Shown here: positions 11,206 through 22,772 of the stretch, in pieces
Layout: each line of letters starts with the position of its first letter
How positions within the stretch are numbered: the stretch's first letter is position 1
Assembly (NCBI GenBank): GCA_016271365.2
Contig: CM057456.1
Span: forward strand, 167,417,501-167,481,500
Length of the DNA stretch: 64,000 bases
Source of the DNA: Neoceratodus forsteri
Lineage: Eukaryota > Chordata > Ceratodontiformes > Ceratodontidae
Direction: 5' to 3'
Program-made: the position numbers and the translations under genes
The notes under the pieces: generated by a model
What the model was told of the DNA's origin: nothing
What the model saw: only the letters and a program-made list of their open reading frames with translations
Database searches by the model: none

Positions 11206-13083
11206 CTTCAGCTTGCAGAAAGAGTTAAAGAGGGTTACAAACACTTTTTTCAGTATGCTGCATACAGGAAAAAAGAAAGAAAAGGAGAAGAATTGTTAGA
11301 CTCAAAGATGGTGACAGAATAGTAGAGGAGGACAGGCAGAAAACCACTGTTCTGAACAACTTTTTTTGCTCAGTATTCACCAAGGAACACAAAGGCTCAG
11401 TACTAGACAGTGACATTAGGGCTGCTGACAAAGGTACCCCACATGTGGAAGCACTATCAATCACCAACAGTAGGGCTATAGATGCCGTGGATCAGCTCTG
11501 GGAAGACAAGTCACCAGGGCCTGATGGAATACACCTGAGGGTGCTAAAGGAGATAATAAGTGAATTGGCAGGTCCCTTAACACATTTATTCAGCATATCA
11601 CTTCTGACAGGGCAGTGCCAGAAGACTGGAAAAAAAGCTGATGTGGTACCTTTCCACAAAGGAGGGAGTTGGGAGGAAGCAGGCAACTACCAACAGGTTA
11701 GCCTTACGTCGGTAGTAGGGAAACTGATGGAAACCATAATAAAGCAGGACTTGGTAGAGTACCTAGATAAGATTGGTCTGCAGGATGACAGGCAACATTA
11801 GTTGGTGGTAGGAAGATCATACCTAATAACTGGGTCACTAGGAAAATAGACAGCGGTCACCCAGTGACCACCTCCACTTTGATTTCAGTAAGGTCTTTGA
11901 TTTGGTACCACACAACTACCTGCTGAAAAAGTTGGAGGACCTGGGTGCAGCCAGATGCATAGTCAGTTGGGTAGGTAATTGGCTTAGGGACAGAAAATAG
12001 AGGGTAGTGGTCAATGGGGCGAGTTCTGATGAAGGTGTGGTCACTAGTGGTGTGCCCCAAGGTTCAGTGTTGGGGCTAGTCCTGTTTAATGCTTTTATCA
12101 GTGACATCAGCATGGGTATTCAGGGCATAATTGCCCTATTCAGAGATGTTACCAAGCTAGAAGGAAGGGTTGACAGCGAGGAGGTGGTTAGGGATCTACA
12201 AACAGACCTACAGAGGATGGAAAGATGGTCCAGTCTCTGGCAGTTGAGGTTCAATGCAAAAAAGTTTAAGGTGATGCATTTGCATAAGGGGAACCCAAGG
12301 ACAGAGTACCACCTCAGTGGAGTTCAACTCAGTGCCACGCAGGAAGAATGGGACCTAAGTATCATCATAAGTAGCACCCTTAAACAGAAAAGCCAATGCA
12401 ACAAAGTTTATAGCAGGGCCAACAAAATGCTGGGGTGCATAGGGAAGGGATTCAACAGCAGGAGGAAGGAGGTAATACTGCCACCCTACAGCTCCCTGCT
12501 AAGGCCCTATCTGGAGTATTGTGTCCAGTTTTGGAGTCCACATCTGAAAAAGGATATAAAGAGATTGGAGGCTGTCCAGAGAACAGTGACCAAGTGATCC
12601 AGGGCCTTCTATGACACTTGTACTGGGAGTGTCTGGAAGCACTGAATATGCTCTCACTGGAGTCAAGGAGGGAAACTGGGGACATGATTAAAACATAAAA
12701 GTTCCTGAGAGAAATTAATAAGGTGCCATCCTTGAACCTGAACTCTCCGACTCTAACACTAGAGGGCATGAGTGGAAGCTGAGGGAAGGGATCTTCAAGA
12801 GGGAGCATAGAAAACACTATTTTACAGAAAGAGTCATGGAGCCATGGAACAAACTGCCAGCTGAGGTAGTATAGCAAAATCCATGACATCTTTCAAGCTG
12901 GGGTGGGACAAGGCTAAAGCATGAATAAAGGCAACAAGGGCAGTGGGAGTCATAAGGCAGAAAGGGTGGTTAGGTCCTGGGATCTGAGAAGGTCCAGGGA
13001 AAACATGGACAGACTAAATGGGCCCTTGGTCTCATTCTGCCATCTTTTTCTCTCTGTTTCTATTTTTTTTTGCTATGTTTCTA
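11206..13083 (+). mobile_element. CR1 LINE, 5'-truncated, plus strand
   Basis: The copy starts in the linker between endonuclease and RT (RVKEGYKHFFQYAAYRKKER). It continues through FFCSVFTKEHKGSV and SPGPDGIHLRVLKEI, then the decayed palm region at 11,790-12,005. After that come TSGVPQGSVLGLVLFNAFI, ALFRDVTKL (in place of LFADDTKI), WQLRFNAKKFKVMHL, NKMLGCIGKGFNSRRKEV and LRPYLEYCVQFWSPHL. The 3' UTR ends in a decayed tail at about 13,083 that reads ctgtttctatttttttttgctatgtttcta, the reverse of the catagaaacatag repeats on minus-strand copies. Frameshifts and stops between 11,800 and 12,005 and the lost catalytic Asp pair make it dead. Confidence 0.8.
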
Positions 13084-13406
13084 CTTTTCCTCTTTACAAA
13101 ATAAACTGATGAGCAAGCATACAAGAACAAAAGGAAATCCATGTATCTCACCCATAACAAACACATGCAGTATGTTTATTTTAGCCTTCCATAGAATGAT
13201 GGGGCAGGATCCTATCAACTGTAAGGAGGAAGCCTGGAATTGCCTTCATATTCCAGCCTGTCACAGCAACCCATTTCATGGCATCTCAACACATGAGTGG
13301 CACAGAAAAAGAGTGAGACATCTGATGTTACAGTGGTAGTTATACAAATGTTAATTGGCATTGTGGTATAACACAGCTGTGATAAACAAATGCATTGAAT
13401 AATGTG
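13084..13406. other. No feature recognised
   Basis: About 320 bases between two CR1 copies of opposite orientation. I see only the T-run and the start of the target-site copy of the next CR1. Confidence 0.5.
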
Positions 13407-13436
13407 TTTTTTTTTTGTTACTGCAATTGCATTATA

Positions 13437-15268
13437 GAAACATAGAAACATCGAAGTTGACGGCAGATAAGGACCGCAAGGCCCATCCAGTCTGCCCATT
13501 TGTTTTTCTATCTTATAAATGTGCCATCGGCCTTTGCTCTGTCAATGGCCTATCTATTCATAGTCATTTGTATTGCTCCCTTATGCCTATCCCATGCCTG
13601 TTTGAAGCCCTGCACTGTATTCATAGCCACCACTTCTTGTGGTAAGCCATTCCATGCATCCACCACCCTTTCTGTGAAAAGAATTTCCTACATTCCCCTT
13701 AACCGCCCCCTCTAATCTCATGCTGTGTCCTCTTGTCCTGCTATTTTTCTTATATTTAAACATGTTAGACTCTTTTACCTTGTTAATGCCCTTAAGGTGC
13801 TTGAATGCCTCGATCACACATCACCTCTCCCTCCTTTGCTCAGGGTATACATATTGAGCTCTGTTAATCTGTCCTCATATGTCTTCTGATGCAGTCCCTG
13901 CACCATTTTGGTTGCCCTTCTCTGGACTGCCTAAATTTGGTTAATGTCCTTGTGAAGGTGTGGCCTCCAATACTGCATGCAGTACTCCAGATGGGCCTAA
14001 CCAGTGTCTTGTAAAGAGGATTATTACCTCCCTCTTACGACTTGTGATACCCTACTAATACACCTAACACCCCCTAGCCTTACTTACTGCTTTAGAGGTC
14101 TGCTTTGATGATTTCAGGTCATCAGTGATGATGATGCCCAAGTCTCTTTCTTCCTTTGTGACTGCTAGCAACTCCTCCCAGCCTATAGGTGGCTTCAGGG
14201 TTTCTCTTCCCTATGTGCATGATTTTGCACTTCTTTGCATTAAATCCCAGTTGCCACTCTTCTGACCATTTTGCTAGTTTATCCAGATCTCTTCTCATTC
14301 TGCCCACCCCATCTGGATCATCTACTCTGTTGCAGATCTTGGTGTCATCTGCAAACAGACAAGTCTTACCCTCTAGTCCATCTGCAAGGTCACTAATGAA
14401 GATGTTGAAGAGGACTGGCCCTAGGACTGATCCCTGAGGTACCCCACTTGTGACTTGCATCTCTTCTGACTGTATACCATTTACCACCACTCTCTGTTTT
14501 CTGCCTGTCAACCAGTTTGCCACCCAGTTGACCAACTTTTGACCCACCCCGAGCCTATCCAGCTTATTTAGCAATCTTCTATGTGGAACAGTGTCAAAAG
14601 CTTTGCTGAAGTCAAGGTAGGCGACATCAACTGTTCCCCTTTGGTCCACCACTCTGGTTACCCAGTCAAAGAAATCTATGAGATTAGTTTGACAGGACCT
14701 TCCTTTTGTAAACCCATGCTGTCTTGGGTCCTGTGCCCCTATGGATTCCAGGTGTTGCACTATCCTTTCCTTAAGGAGTGCCTCCATAATCTTGCACACT
14801 ACTGAGGTAAGACTGAGTGGTCTGTAGTTTCCCGCCTCCTCCTTGCTACCACTCTTGTGGAGCGGGATCACATGAGCCCTTCTCCAGTCTTCTGGGACCT
14901 CTCCTGTGCTCAGAGACTCACTAAACAGTTCTGCTAATGGCTCTGCTAGTTCCACCTTTAGCTCCTTAAGTACCCTGGGATGTATGCCATCAGGCCCCAT
15001 TGCCTTATCCACCCTGAGCTTAGCAAGCTCTTGTAGGACCCTTTCTTTTGTGAAGGGAGTAGTGCTCACCTCCCTCCCCCCTGTCTCCATGATGCTGAGC
15101 TGTGGGCCCTGCCCTACCTTCTCTTCAGTAAATACTGAGCAAAAGTATCTATTTAGGATAGATGCCTTTACAGGGTCCTCCTCCTCACATGCTCCCTTTT
15201 CTCCATTAAGCTTAGCAATAGCCCCTCTGGACTTTCTCCTTTCACTAATGTATCTATAGAAAGTCTTG
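13437..15268 (-). mobile_element. CR1 LINE, 5'-truncated, with long flanking duplication
   Basis: On the minus strand the element runs from 15268 (inside the EN-RT linker) to its 3' end at 13437, where the GAAACATA-type tail (catagaaacat) begins. The 20 bases gttactgcaattgcattata flank it at 13417-13436 and 15276-15295, each preceded by at least seven T, so the duplication is about 27 bases. The RT region is a clean open frame (14122-15267); the downstream C-terminal part is shifted near 14,175. It is one of only two CR1 copies in the window with the FADD catalytic box (the other is at 45.5-47.3 kb). Confidence 0.85.
14122..15267 (-). CDS. CR1 reverse transcriptase, open for 382 codons (5'-truncated)
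   Basis: The frame is open from the truncation point at 15267 down to 14122. In order it shows KTFYRYISERRKSRG (linker), YFCSVFTEEK, VDKAMGPDGIHPRVLKEL, EAGNYRPLSLTSVV, HGFTKGRSCQTNLIDFFD, VAYLDFSKAFDTVPHRRLL (palm, first catalytic Asp), TSGVPQGSVLGPVLFNIFI and CLFADDTKI (second catalytic pair, near residue 305). It finishes with WQLGFNAKKCKIMHIGKRN. The frame ends early: a one-base change near 14,175 gives a short tail ending in His repeats instead of the usual KEERDLG continuation. In a live CR1 this enzyme copies element RNA at a nicked target. The truncated copy has no endonuclease and no start codon of its own. Confidence 0.75.
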   Translation of the reverse strand, partial: KTFYRYISERRKSRGAIAKLNGEKGACEEEDPVKASILNRYFCSVFTEEKVGQGPQLSIMETGGREVSTTPFTKERVLQELAKLRVDKAMGPDGIHPRVLKELKVELAEPLAELFSESLSTGEVPEDWRRAHVIPLHKSGSKEEAGNYRPLSLTSVVCKIMEALLKERIVQHLESIGAQDPRQHGFTKGRSCQTNLIDFFDWVTRVVDQRGTVDVAYLDFSKAFDTVPHRRLLNKLDRLGVGQKLVNWVANWLTGRKQRVVVNGIQSEEMQVTSGVPQGSVLGPVLFNIFISDLADGLEGKTCLFADDTKICNRVDDPDGVGRMRRDLDKLAKWSEEWQLGFNAKKCKIMHIGKRNPEATYRLGGVASSHKGRKRLGHHHH

Positions 15269-15295
15269 TTTTTTTGTTACTGCAATTGCATTATA

Positions 15296-15639
15296 CTGCA
15301 GTGTTTTTTTTGTTTGTTTGTTTTCTTTTTGGTTACTGCCATTATACTGCAATACCAGTCAACTTATGTATAACTACCACTGTACCAAGTGCAAAGGTAG
15401 ACCACACATCAGCTGGGTCCCTGTTCTAAAAAGTAACTGCCTGAATAGGCTTCCTTTTAATCAAGGTACAAACCCCTAACCATGGGGTAGGTGACTGGTG
15501 AGGAGCTCCTAATAAGACAGCCTACATCTTCCAAGCATTATACAGACACAAAATTAGCAGCTCAACCCTTGCTGACTCACAAACTTTAAATAATCTTTTC
15601 ATTAGGGGTGATACTGCTTTATGGCGTACATTAGTTAAA
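15296..15639. other. T-rich flanking DNA, no gene
   Basis: After the CR1 target duplication comes a second similar motif, ggttactgccattatactgca near 15332-15352. So the site already held a short tandem of this sequence before insertion. T-runs with interspersed G lie at 15303-15330. No gene is visible. Confidence 0.45.
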
Positions 15640-15990
15640 ACAGAGAATTTAGTGTACAGACCTCCAGCAGTAGCAGAATGGATAGACAGGGCACTAGGAG
15701 AGGCCATCATCAGGATGGCAAGTAATAGAGATGTGCTACTTGCTGAAGACTTCAGTCAGCCAGATATAGAGTGGAACTGTTCAGCTTCAGCTTCAGTGAG
15801 GAGCAGGACCATCTTTGACTCCCTGAAAGAGGCTTTTCTCAGGCACCTAATTAAACAATTCACTTGGGACAGTGCAGTGTCTGATGTGGTGCTAACAAAC
15901 AGAGACAGCATTGCATGCATCACTGTGGGCACTCCCATTGGTACCAGTGGGTTTCATGTCATAATAGGGAAAATGGAATGGTGACTTGCT
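15640..15990 (+). mobile_element. CR1 endonuclease fragment
   Basis: The plus strand encodes the C-terminal half of a CR1 apurinic-like endonuclease. YRPPAVAEWIDRALGEAI is followed by LLAEDFSQPDIEWN, where active copies have GDFNQPDIEWN. Then come a spacer, SAVSDVVLTNRDSIACITVG, and a decayed IGTSGFHVII in place of the SDHH catalytic His block. It stops at about 15,990. Loss of the GD and SDHH residues makes it inactive. The next CR1 piece, after a 550-base gap, repeats the SDHH region, so these are two insertions rather than one interrupted copy. Confidence 0.7.
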
Positions 15991-16555
15991 TAATAGCGAG
16001 TACATTTCGCCAAAGTCAAAATCAATGCAAAGCCATCAGAGCAAGCCCCATATCAGTGATGACATTACACACAGTAAAACTGCCACAAAATAAACTAATA
16101 TTTAATGCCGGGGCTATGCCCACCACACCCCCATTTGGGGGGCAATATCCCCGCACCCCCCAAACTAATATAATCAACTCCAGGGGGAAGTGAACACTGG
16201 GGAAAAGGAGAATACACAAGAGGGGGGGCTACTACGGCTGGGGTACCACAGTCGGGAGAACAGGGGACAGACAACAACAAAACAATTCAGACACCCAAAA
16301 CAACTAATAAAAATGTATACATGCCTGCAGTCCCAAAACTAGGACCATCAGCATCCCAAGTGGTGACTCTATCTACCACTCCAGGTGATCAGCTCAGCAG
16401 CACCAGGCTAAACTACTCAATTTAACCCACAACATAAAACTATCCACCCCATCAGACTCCCTCGCTATCCTGTCATCCGAAACTCACTATTCCCTCCCAT
16501 CACTATACCTGCACTATCTCTACTCTGTCGGGCGCACAAATTAGGTCATTCATAT
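15991..16555. other. Unassigned 0.56 kb between two CR1 pieces
   Basis: C-rich sequence with G-runs and C-runs at 16130-16165 (for example ttggggggcaatatccccgcacccccc, which can fold). No coding domain is recognised. I could not match its ends to a target duplication. Confidence 0.35.
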
Positions 16556-19133
16556 TTCAGTCACTCAGTTTGCTTTGCCCATATCACTGAATACTGTACC
16601 AGTGATCACCATACTGTGTTGTTTAACATAAGGAAATGGATCAGAGGTGAGCCACACAAGGACAGGGATCCTAAACTTCAGGAGGGTGGATTATAAAGAA
16701 ATTATAGACTGCCTCAGAAATTGCCTCAACAGGGGAATTCCAGGGAGGAATAGAGGCATGGTGGGTAAAAATTATGGAAGGTATAACTAGGGCAACAAAT
16801 CTTTGCATGAAAAAGTAAGCAAAAGCAAAAGGAGACCATTATGGTTCTCCAGTGAAGTGGAATAGGTGGTGAATGACAACAGAGTGGAAGCAAAATGAAA
16901 TGCAGAAGGAGGAGGAGTGTACCAAGCAAGGCAGAAGAAAGCAGATAAGATGATTAGGGAGCAAAGGCACAGACAGAAGGAAGGGTTACTTATGGGGTGG
17001 CTAAAGGGGCAAGACTTGTTACAGATATGTGAGAAGAGAAAATCAAGAGGAGGGATAGTAAGGATTAGAAAGGCAGAAGAGAAAGACTATGCAGAATGGG
17101 ACCAAGAAAAAATGGACATCTTAAACAGGTATTTCTGCTCAGTCCTCACAGTAGAGGGAGGAGGAAATGGACTATGAGGGAGAAGCAAGAATAAGGGAAG
17201 GGTAGGTAGACGCAAGTAATTTTTTTAGTGGATCAAGTTCAAACAGGACTTGTTGCCCTGAGAAGGCATAAGGCTATGAGACCAGATGGGATACATCCCA
17301 GGGTACTGAAAGAGCTCAGGGGGTAATAACTGCCTTGCTGACAGCCTTGTTCAGACCTTACTGGAAACAAGTGTGGTTCTGGAGGACTGGAGAAAGGCAG
17401 ACGTGGCCCCTCTACATATGAGCAACAGCAGGGAGGAGGCTAACAAGTATCAGCCAGTCAGCCTAACTTCAGGGGCTGGGAAATTACTAGAAACCCTACT
17501 GAAAGAAAGACTGGTTGTGTATCTAGAATCCAGTGGGTGGCAGGAGCACAGGCAGCAGAAATTCATGGGGGGGAAGGTCAACTCAAATCAATCTGATAGA
17601 TTTCTTTGACTGGGTGACCAGAGATATAGATCAGGGGAGGGCAGTAGACATGGCCTAATTAGACATCAACAAGACCTTCAACACGGTATCACACAGGTGG
17701 CTGATTAGGATGTTGGTTAGCTTAGAAGTGGGATTCAGACTGGGAAATTGTATTAGAAACATGTTAGTGGATAGAAGACAGAGGGTGGTGGTTAACAGCA
17801 ATCACTCTAAGGACAGGAGAGTAATCAATGGTGTACCACAAGGTTTAGTACTAGGACCAGTCTTTTTCGATGTCTTCACAGCGAACGTTGCAGAAGAACT
17901 GGGGAAGGTATGCCTCTTTGCAGATGAGACCAAAATCTGCAATGTGGTGGACATGTGGAGGGAGGGGGTGAAGAAAATGTGCAGGGATGCAAGGAAACTT
18001 GAGGAGTGGTCAAATACATGGCAGTTGGACTTTCAGTGCTAAAATATGCAACATCATGCACCCAGGTCATAGGGACTCTGGTGCTGAGTACAGGGTGGGA
18101 GAAGGTACTGACAGTCACCAGACAGGAAAAGGACCATGGGGTTAGAATTCCCAAGGATCTCAAGGTGGGAGTGCAGTGTGACAAGGTAATAGGCAGGGCT
18201 TGTGGGATGTTGGGGTGTATAGGCAGTATTTCCCGCAGGAGGTGGGAGGTGGTGTTGCCAATGTATTACTCCATGGTATGCTCGCACCTGGTGTACATTG
18301 TGCAGTTTTGGAAGCCACACCTCAGAAAGGACATAGACCAGGTAGAGGCATACCTCTCAACTGTCCTGCATTGTGAGGGACATCCCTTATTTTATCCCTC
18401 AAAATTGCCCTGTCCATCATTCATCTCTCATAGAAAAGGTGTTGCCAACACAGAGGAAGTGCTGGGAATTCAGAGTTTAAAGCAAAAATTCATAATATTC
18501 TATTCTGCTAAGTTGTAAATAAAGTTTATACAGGTGAACAAAATGGTTTTCACAGTGCTCTGAGCTTGTATCTCCACGTATAAGGATATGTTCCTCATTA
18601 TGAGGGTTAGTGTCCCTCATTTTGAGTGTCCATGTCCCTCATTTCATTGACAGAAGGTTGAGAGGTATGGGTGGATGCAATCCAGAAGAAGGCAAATCAG
18701 ATGATGCAGGGTTTGCAGGGGAAGCTTTTTGAGGAAAGACTGAGAGATCTCAACATGTATACCATGGAAGAGGCTAGTGGTGATGTGACTGAGACCTACA
18801 AGTACTTCACAAGGGTGAACAGGGTGCAGGTAGGGAGCATCTTTAAAATGATGACCAACATCAGGACCAGAGGGCATGTAATGAAGTTAGAGGGATGAAA
18901 GTTTAGGAGAAATGTGAGGAAATATCTTTTCACTGAAAGGGTGATAGATGAACAGACTATAGCCAAAGTTGTGGAGGCTAGAATTGTGGGCAGATTCAAG
19001 CATTCATGGGATTAACATAGGGGTATAGAACAGAGATGGTGGTCATCTGAAACTAGATGGGGTCTGTGGATGTACAATAGGCATGAAAAAATGGGCAGAC
19101 TTGGTGGGCTAATCAGTCATTTTCTGCCAACAA
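16556..19133 (+). mobile_element. CR1 LINE, plus strand, carrying a hAT-like insertion
   Basis: The copy begins in the endonuclease at CTSDHHTVLFNIRKW and passes through the linker, with many stops. Then come FCSVLTVEGGGNGL, VLEDWRKADVAPLH and YQPVSLTSGAGKLLETLLKE, followed by INGVPQGLVLGPVFFDVFT and CLFADETKICNVVD (second catalytic Asp changed to Glu). The C-terminal part has CGMLGCIGS-SRRRWEVVLP and YIVQFWKPHLRKDID. It is split at 18349-18669 by a small DNA transposon; on the other side it resumes with DAIQKKANQMMQGLQG and runs to a decayed 3' end at about 19,133 (cattttctgccaac). The copy is inactive. Confidence 0.8.
18349..18669. mobile_element. Non-autonomous hAT-like element (321 bp)
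   Basis: It interrupts the CR1 exactly between the codons for VEA and VDAIQKKANQ. The ends are inverted: catacctctcaac at the left and gttgagaggtatg at the right, 13 of 13 complementary. Flanking 8-base sequences ggtagagg (18341-18348) and ggtggatg (18670-18677) match at six of eight positions, the duplication size of hAT elements. There is no ORF. The inner sequence has repeated phrases of the type 'gtccctcatttt'. A second, partial copy lies at 22160-22297. Confidence 0.7.
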
Positions 19134-20100
19134 ACTGCCAAGATGCAACAAGTGTCTCAGGTTACTGCATGCCAAAAGGCATGAACTCCCATTGAAAGTG
19201 CCTGATTTCATGCAGTAACTCTGCTGCAGATTTCTGCAGTATTACGTTGCATCAGGAAGACTCCATGTGCTGTAGGGATAGAAACATATAGATTTATAGA
19301 CAGTAAGAGACTCACAGTCCATCAAATACACCTGGTTCCTAAGTAAGTCTCCTGCAGTCTAGCACTGGCAGGTCCTATGCAGAGATTCCTACTATCTGGC
19401 TCAGCAAGGAGTTAAGCAATATTCCTGACAGGGTCTTTGAATTAAACATTAAAAACCATGAGCATACCTTTTCCAAAGATGCCTGTCATTTTCCTTACGA
19501 CTGCTGCTCCATCTAGGCTAAAGACATCAAAGGGATGTGCCGGAGGAGATCAACAAGAATTAATAAAGCCGTAAGACTATGGATGTGTCAGCCAGCACCA
19601 AGAGGGGAGTGAAGACCCAGGAATGCTTTCTAGTCTTTCACCTCTTTTTATTATGAGTTATGGATACCAAGCACTAATAAGCAAAACAGTGTACCTGCTT
19701 AACCAAGCAACGAATGCATAATAATGCAGATTGGCTCTGCATGCATTAATTTACCTTTCTGCTAAAAATAGAGATGGTACTGTACAAAGAAACAGTGTGA
19801 TGATTTCAAATCTAGGCAAGGCTGAAGTAGGTGAAAACTGTTTAAGTTTAAAGGTGTAAAAAACTAAACATCAGATGAGTTTAGACAGCCTCAGCTTAGC
19901 TCCTGCATGAATGCAGATCATTCAGTTTTAGATCTATCAATATGTCCAATCAGCTGAATTCTCGATCAATAATTTTCTTGTAAATAACATTTGGGAGGGG
20001 TCACTGATGAGAATGGGTGGCATTTGAGCACCTTGCATTTTTGACTAGTTCTAGTAAAATAGTCCATTCTTTGAAATCATATAGGGCACCAGATAAAGAG
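19134..20100. other. Mostly unassigned; possible decayed CR1 tail
   Basis: At about 19,278-19,335 the sequence gaaacatatagatttatag, followed by a 'cagtccatcaaata' phrase, resembles the 3' end of a minus-strand CR1. This is weak. The rest, to 20,100, shows no gene, tandem repeat or terminal inverted repeat that I can support. Confidence 0.3.
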
Positions 20101-20468
20101 CGGTGCCAGCGCAAACATAGTTAGGGTTGGCGCTAACCTGGGATTGCAGTGGCAGTCTCATCAGGGCCATATTCAAAGGCCCCCAGAGCACTGCCCAAAC
20201 CCTGCAGCACCAAGACGCTATCTATACCACTTCACCTATGCAAGTGACGGGGTATGTCATACATACTGGTGCAGTGGTATATTCAAAGGATTGCAGCAGT
20301 GATAAACAGCACCTAGAATGGTGTTGTACTGCTGCTGAAACCACATCTTATCTTGGTGCTATGGCCAAGCCCCTATCCCCCGAAGGCAGGATGGCTGGAC
20401 TGCAGCCACCTGCCCCTTTGTCAAGTATTCCCCCAAACCCAATCATCCATCCTTCATATTATAGCACT

Positions 20469-21065
20469 ATCCCTGGTTGTCTACTGGTCCCCTCACTCCC
20501 CTGATCACCCTGACATATAGCTTGATCTCTGGAAGTTTAGTGGTCCCTCCACCCCCAATCACCCATCCATTATTTCACAGCTCTAGTGTTCTCACCTCCT
20601 GATCACCCATTCATTATTTAAGAGCTTGATTCTTGGTTGCTTAGTGGTCCCTCCATCCATCCACCCACTGAGGACCCCCCGTCTTGCACCCCCCCGATCA
20701 TGCTCTGTGACTATCAGATGGTGGTCTAGCCAAGAAGATGAGTAGAGGTCTGTGCTTGAGTGGAGGGCTGTGCTGGCCAGCTGCTCCAGGCATATGGTAA
20801 GTGGCAATTAGGGTTGGGGGCACGGGTTCTGAACAGGTGGGCTCTGAACAGGTGGGCTGGTGGGGGATCACTGGATGACCATAGATCAAGCTATGAAATG
20901 ACTAATGGGTGATCAGAGGGAGTGAGGGGACATGCTAGATGACCAGAGATCAAGAAAAGAAATGGCAGATGGGTGATCAGGTGATGGGGGGACCACTTGA
21001 TCATAAGGGATCGAGTTATGAAATGACAGATGGGTGACTGGGGGGTGTTGGGACCGCTAGACTAT
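20469..21065. repeat. Inverted minisatellite: about 60-bp units in head-to-head arrays
   Basis: From 20,469 to about 20,690 there are about four diverged units of the form 'cttgatctctggttgtctagtggtccctcc...ctgatcacccatccattattt'. From about 20,853 to 21,065 the same unit appears three to four times as its reverse complement ('gggtgatcaggt...gatcaag'). A short spacer with two copies of 'ctgaacaggtggg' lies between them. The whole can form a large imperfect hairpin. No transposase is visible. Confidence 0.65.
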
Positions 21066-21285
21066 CACAGCAATGTTACCACCACTGCTCTGCATTGGCT
21101 CCAGGGGTCTTCTGCACCCATTCAAGTGAGCCTATAATGGGCATGCAGATGGCCCCTTAGTGAATTGCATGCCCAATGAGCTCATTTGCATGCTTAGGCT
21201 GAATATGACTCACAGGGTCCCTGGTGCTATCCTGTTTCAGGTGGCACTATCACCAGTAGGCCATATACAGCCTTTTTCCTTGTCA

Positions 21286-21755
21286 GTGCAGCACAGATTC
21301 TCTTAGTGCTGCTGACACTGCCTGCTATTCAATCAGTTGGCATGCCCCATCAGGCACACTAACCAGATGACTAGCACTCAAGCCAGCTGTGTGATATCAC
21401 AAGTGCAGCACAGATTCACCTAGTGCTGCTGACACTGCCTGCTATTCAATTGGATGGCATGCCCCATCAGGCACACTAACCAGATGACTAGCACTCAAGC
21501 CAGCTGTGTGATATCACAAGTGCAGCACAGATTCACTTAGTGCTGCTGACACTGCCTGCTATTCAATTGGATGGCATGCCCCATCAGGCACACTAACCAG
21601 ATGACTAGCACTCAAGCCAGTTGTGTGATATCACAAGTGCAGCACAGATTCACTTAGTGCTGCTGACACTGCCTGCTATTCAATTGGATGGCATGCCCCA
21701 TCAGGCACACTAACCAGATGACTAGCACTCAAGCCAGCTGTGTGATATCCACCAA
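21286..21755. repeat. 117-bp satellite, four copies
   Basis: The motif gtgcagcacagattc starts at 21286, 21403, 21520 and 21637, a constant 117-base step. A partial fifth start at 21756 (gtgcaacacaacag) is degraded. Units 2-4 are almost identical; unit 1 differs at several bases. Strong similarity among neighbours points to recent tandem amplification. Confidence 0.9.
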
Positions 21756-21830
21756 GTGCAACACAACAGCCTACATTGTTCTTGCAGCTCAGCTGTGAAT
21801 ATGGGGCCCACAGAGTTGCACAACTCACCT

Positions 21831-21970
<140 letters not shown>

Positions 21971-22159
21971 ACACACCCACCCTGGAATGGAGACACTTTA
22001 GTGTTTGTCATGCAGATAGTGTTTTTGCCTCAGCCAATCAGAGTAAAACACCCCTCAGCATATCATACTGAAATGTTGTCTGCTTCCACCTGAGGTTGTC
22101 TGATTACATTTTTGCATGAGCCAGGCTGAAAGCACCTCTCCGCTTGTAATAACTACCTT

Positions 22160-22293
22160 GTTTTTCAGTGTTCTAAGTTACATATCAATGTTCAGTGATG
22201 TCGTCACATTATGAGGCCCAGTGCCCTCATTTTTTTCAACATTTTAAGTGCCTATCTCCCACATTTCAGTGACAAAAGGTCAAAAGGTTGAGA

Positions 22294-22297
<4 letters not shown>
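22160..22297. mobile_element. Partial second copy of the hAT-like element
   Basis: The sequence matches the right half of the element at 18349-18669. Shared phrases include cacattatgagg/ctcattatgaggg, gtgccctcatttt/gtccctcatttt, and the terminal caaaaggttgagaagta/cagaaggttgagaggta. The left half is missing and the right end abuts a CA repeat, so target duplications cannot be read. Confidence 0.6.
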
Positions 22298-22344
<47 letters not shown>

Positions 22345-22360
22345 ACACACAGACACACAC
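22297..22360. repeat. (CA)n microsatellite
   Basis: About 60 bases of CA dinucleotides with two small interruptions near 22343 and 22352. It starts exactly at the end of the partial hAT-like copy. Confidence 0.95.
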
Positions 22361-22550
22361 TCCAGTGTGCTGGTACAGTACTCTTTATTAAAAACTGCAT
22401 GTATAAAACACAATTTTATCACATACAAAACAACTATAAATATCTATATAATATTTGAAGTATTTCATCGGCACCTTGTCACATTATAATTGTATTTTCA
22501 GAGGAGAATGGCTTTAAAGTTTACAAAGGGCATAATGGATCAGGTGATGG

Positions 22551-22772
22551 CTAAGCTGCAGTTGCAAAAATGTGCTGTCCAATGTTGCAAAATAACATAA
22601 ATTCCATTATTTTATGCCTGGTTTCTTTACTCATATAACTACAAATATTCTTCCAGACAGGAGACAGCCATTTTTTCCTGCCGCTATCTAACAACAAACA
22701 GTCAAAAATTAAATGTTCTACAGAAATCTTTTTTGCCTTGATTACATCTGCAACATTGTGTATAAGTTTCAT
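22551..22772 (-). pseudogene. LINE ORF2 C-terminal zinc-knuckle region
   Basis: The minus strand encodes ISVEHLIFDCLLLDSGRKKWLSPVW, with the His and Cys spacing of the C-terminal knuckle of LINE ORF2 proteins. Just upstream, minus-strand sequence at 23,035-23,130 (RYICWLDSHSIKHETMWFHK) belongs to the same region in another frame. It is a relic. Confidence 0.5.

Noticed and set aside
14189..15259. Plus-strand frames across the CR1 at 13.4-15.3 kb
   Set aside because: They are antisense to a well-conserved CR1 reverse transcriptase frame.
21286..21755. Regular repeats that could suggest a CRISPR array
   Set aside because: The units are contiguous 117-bp copies without unique spacers, in a eukaryotic setting.
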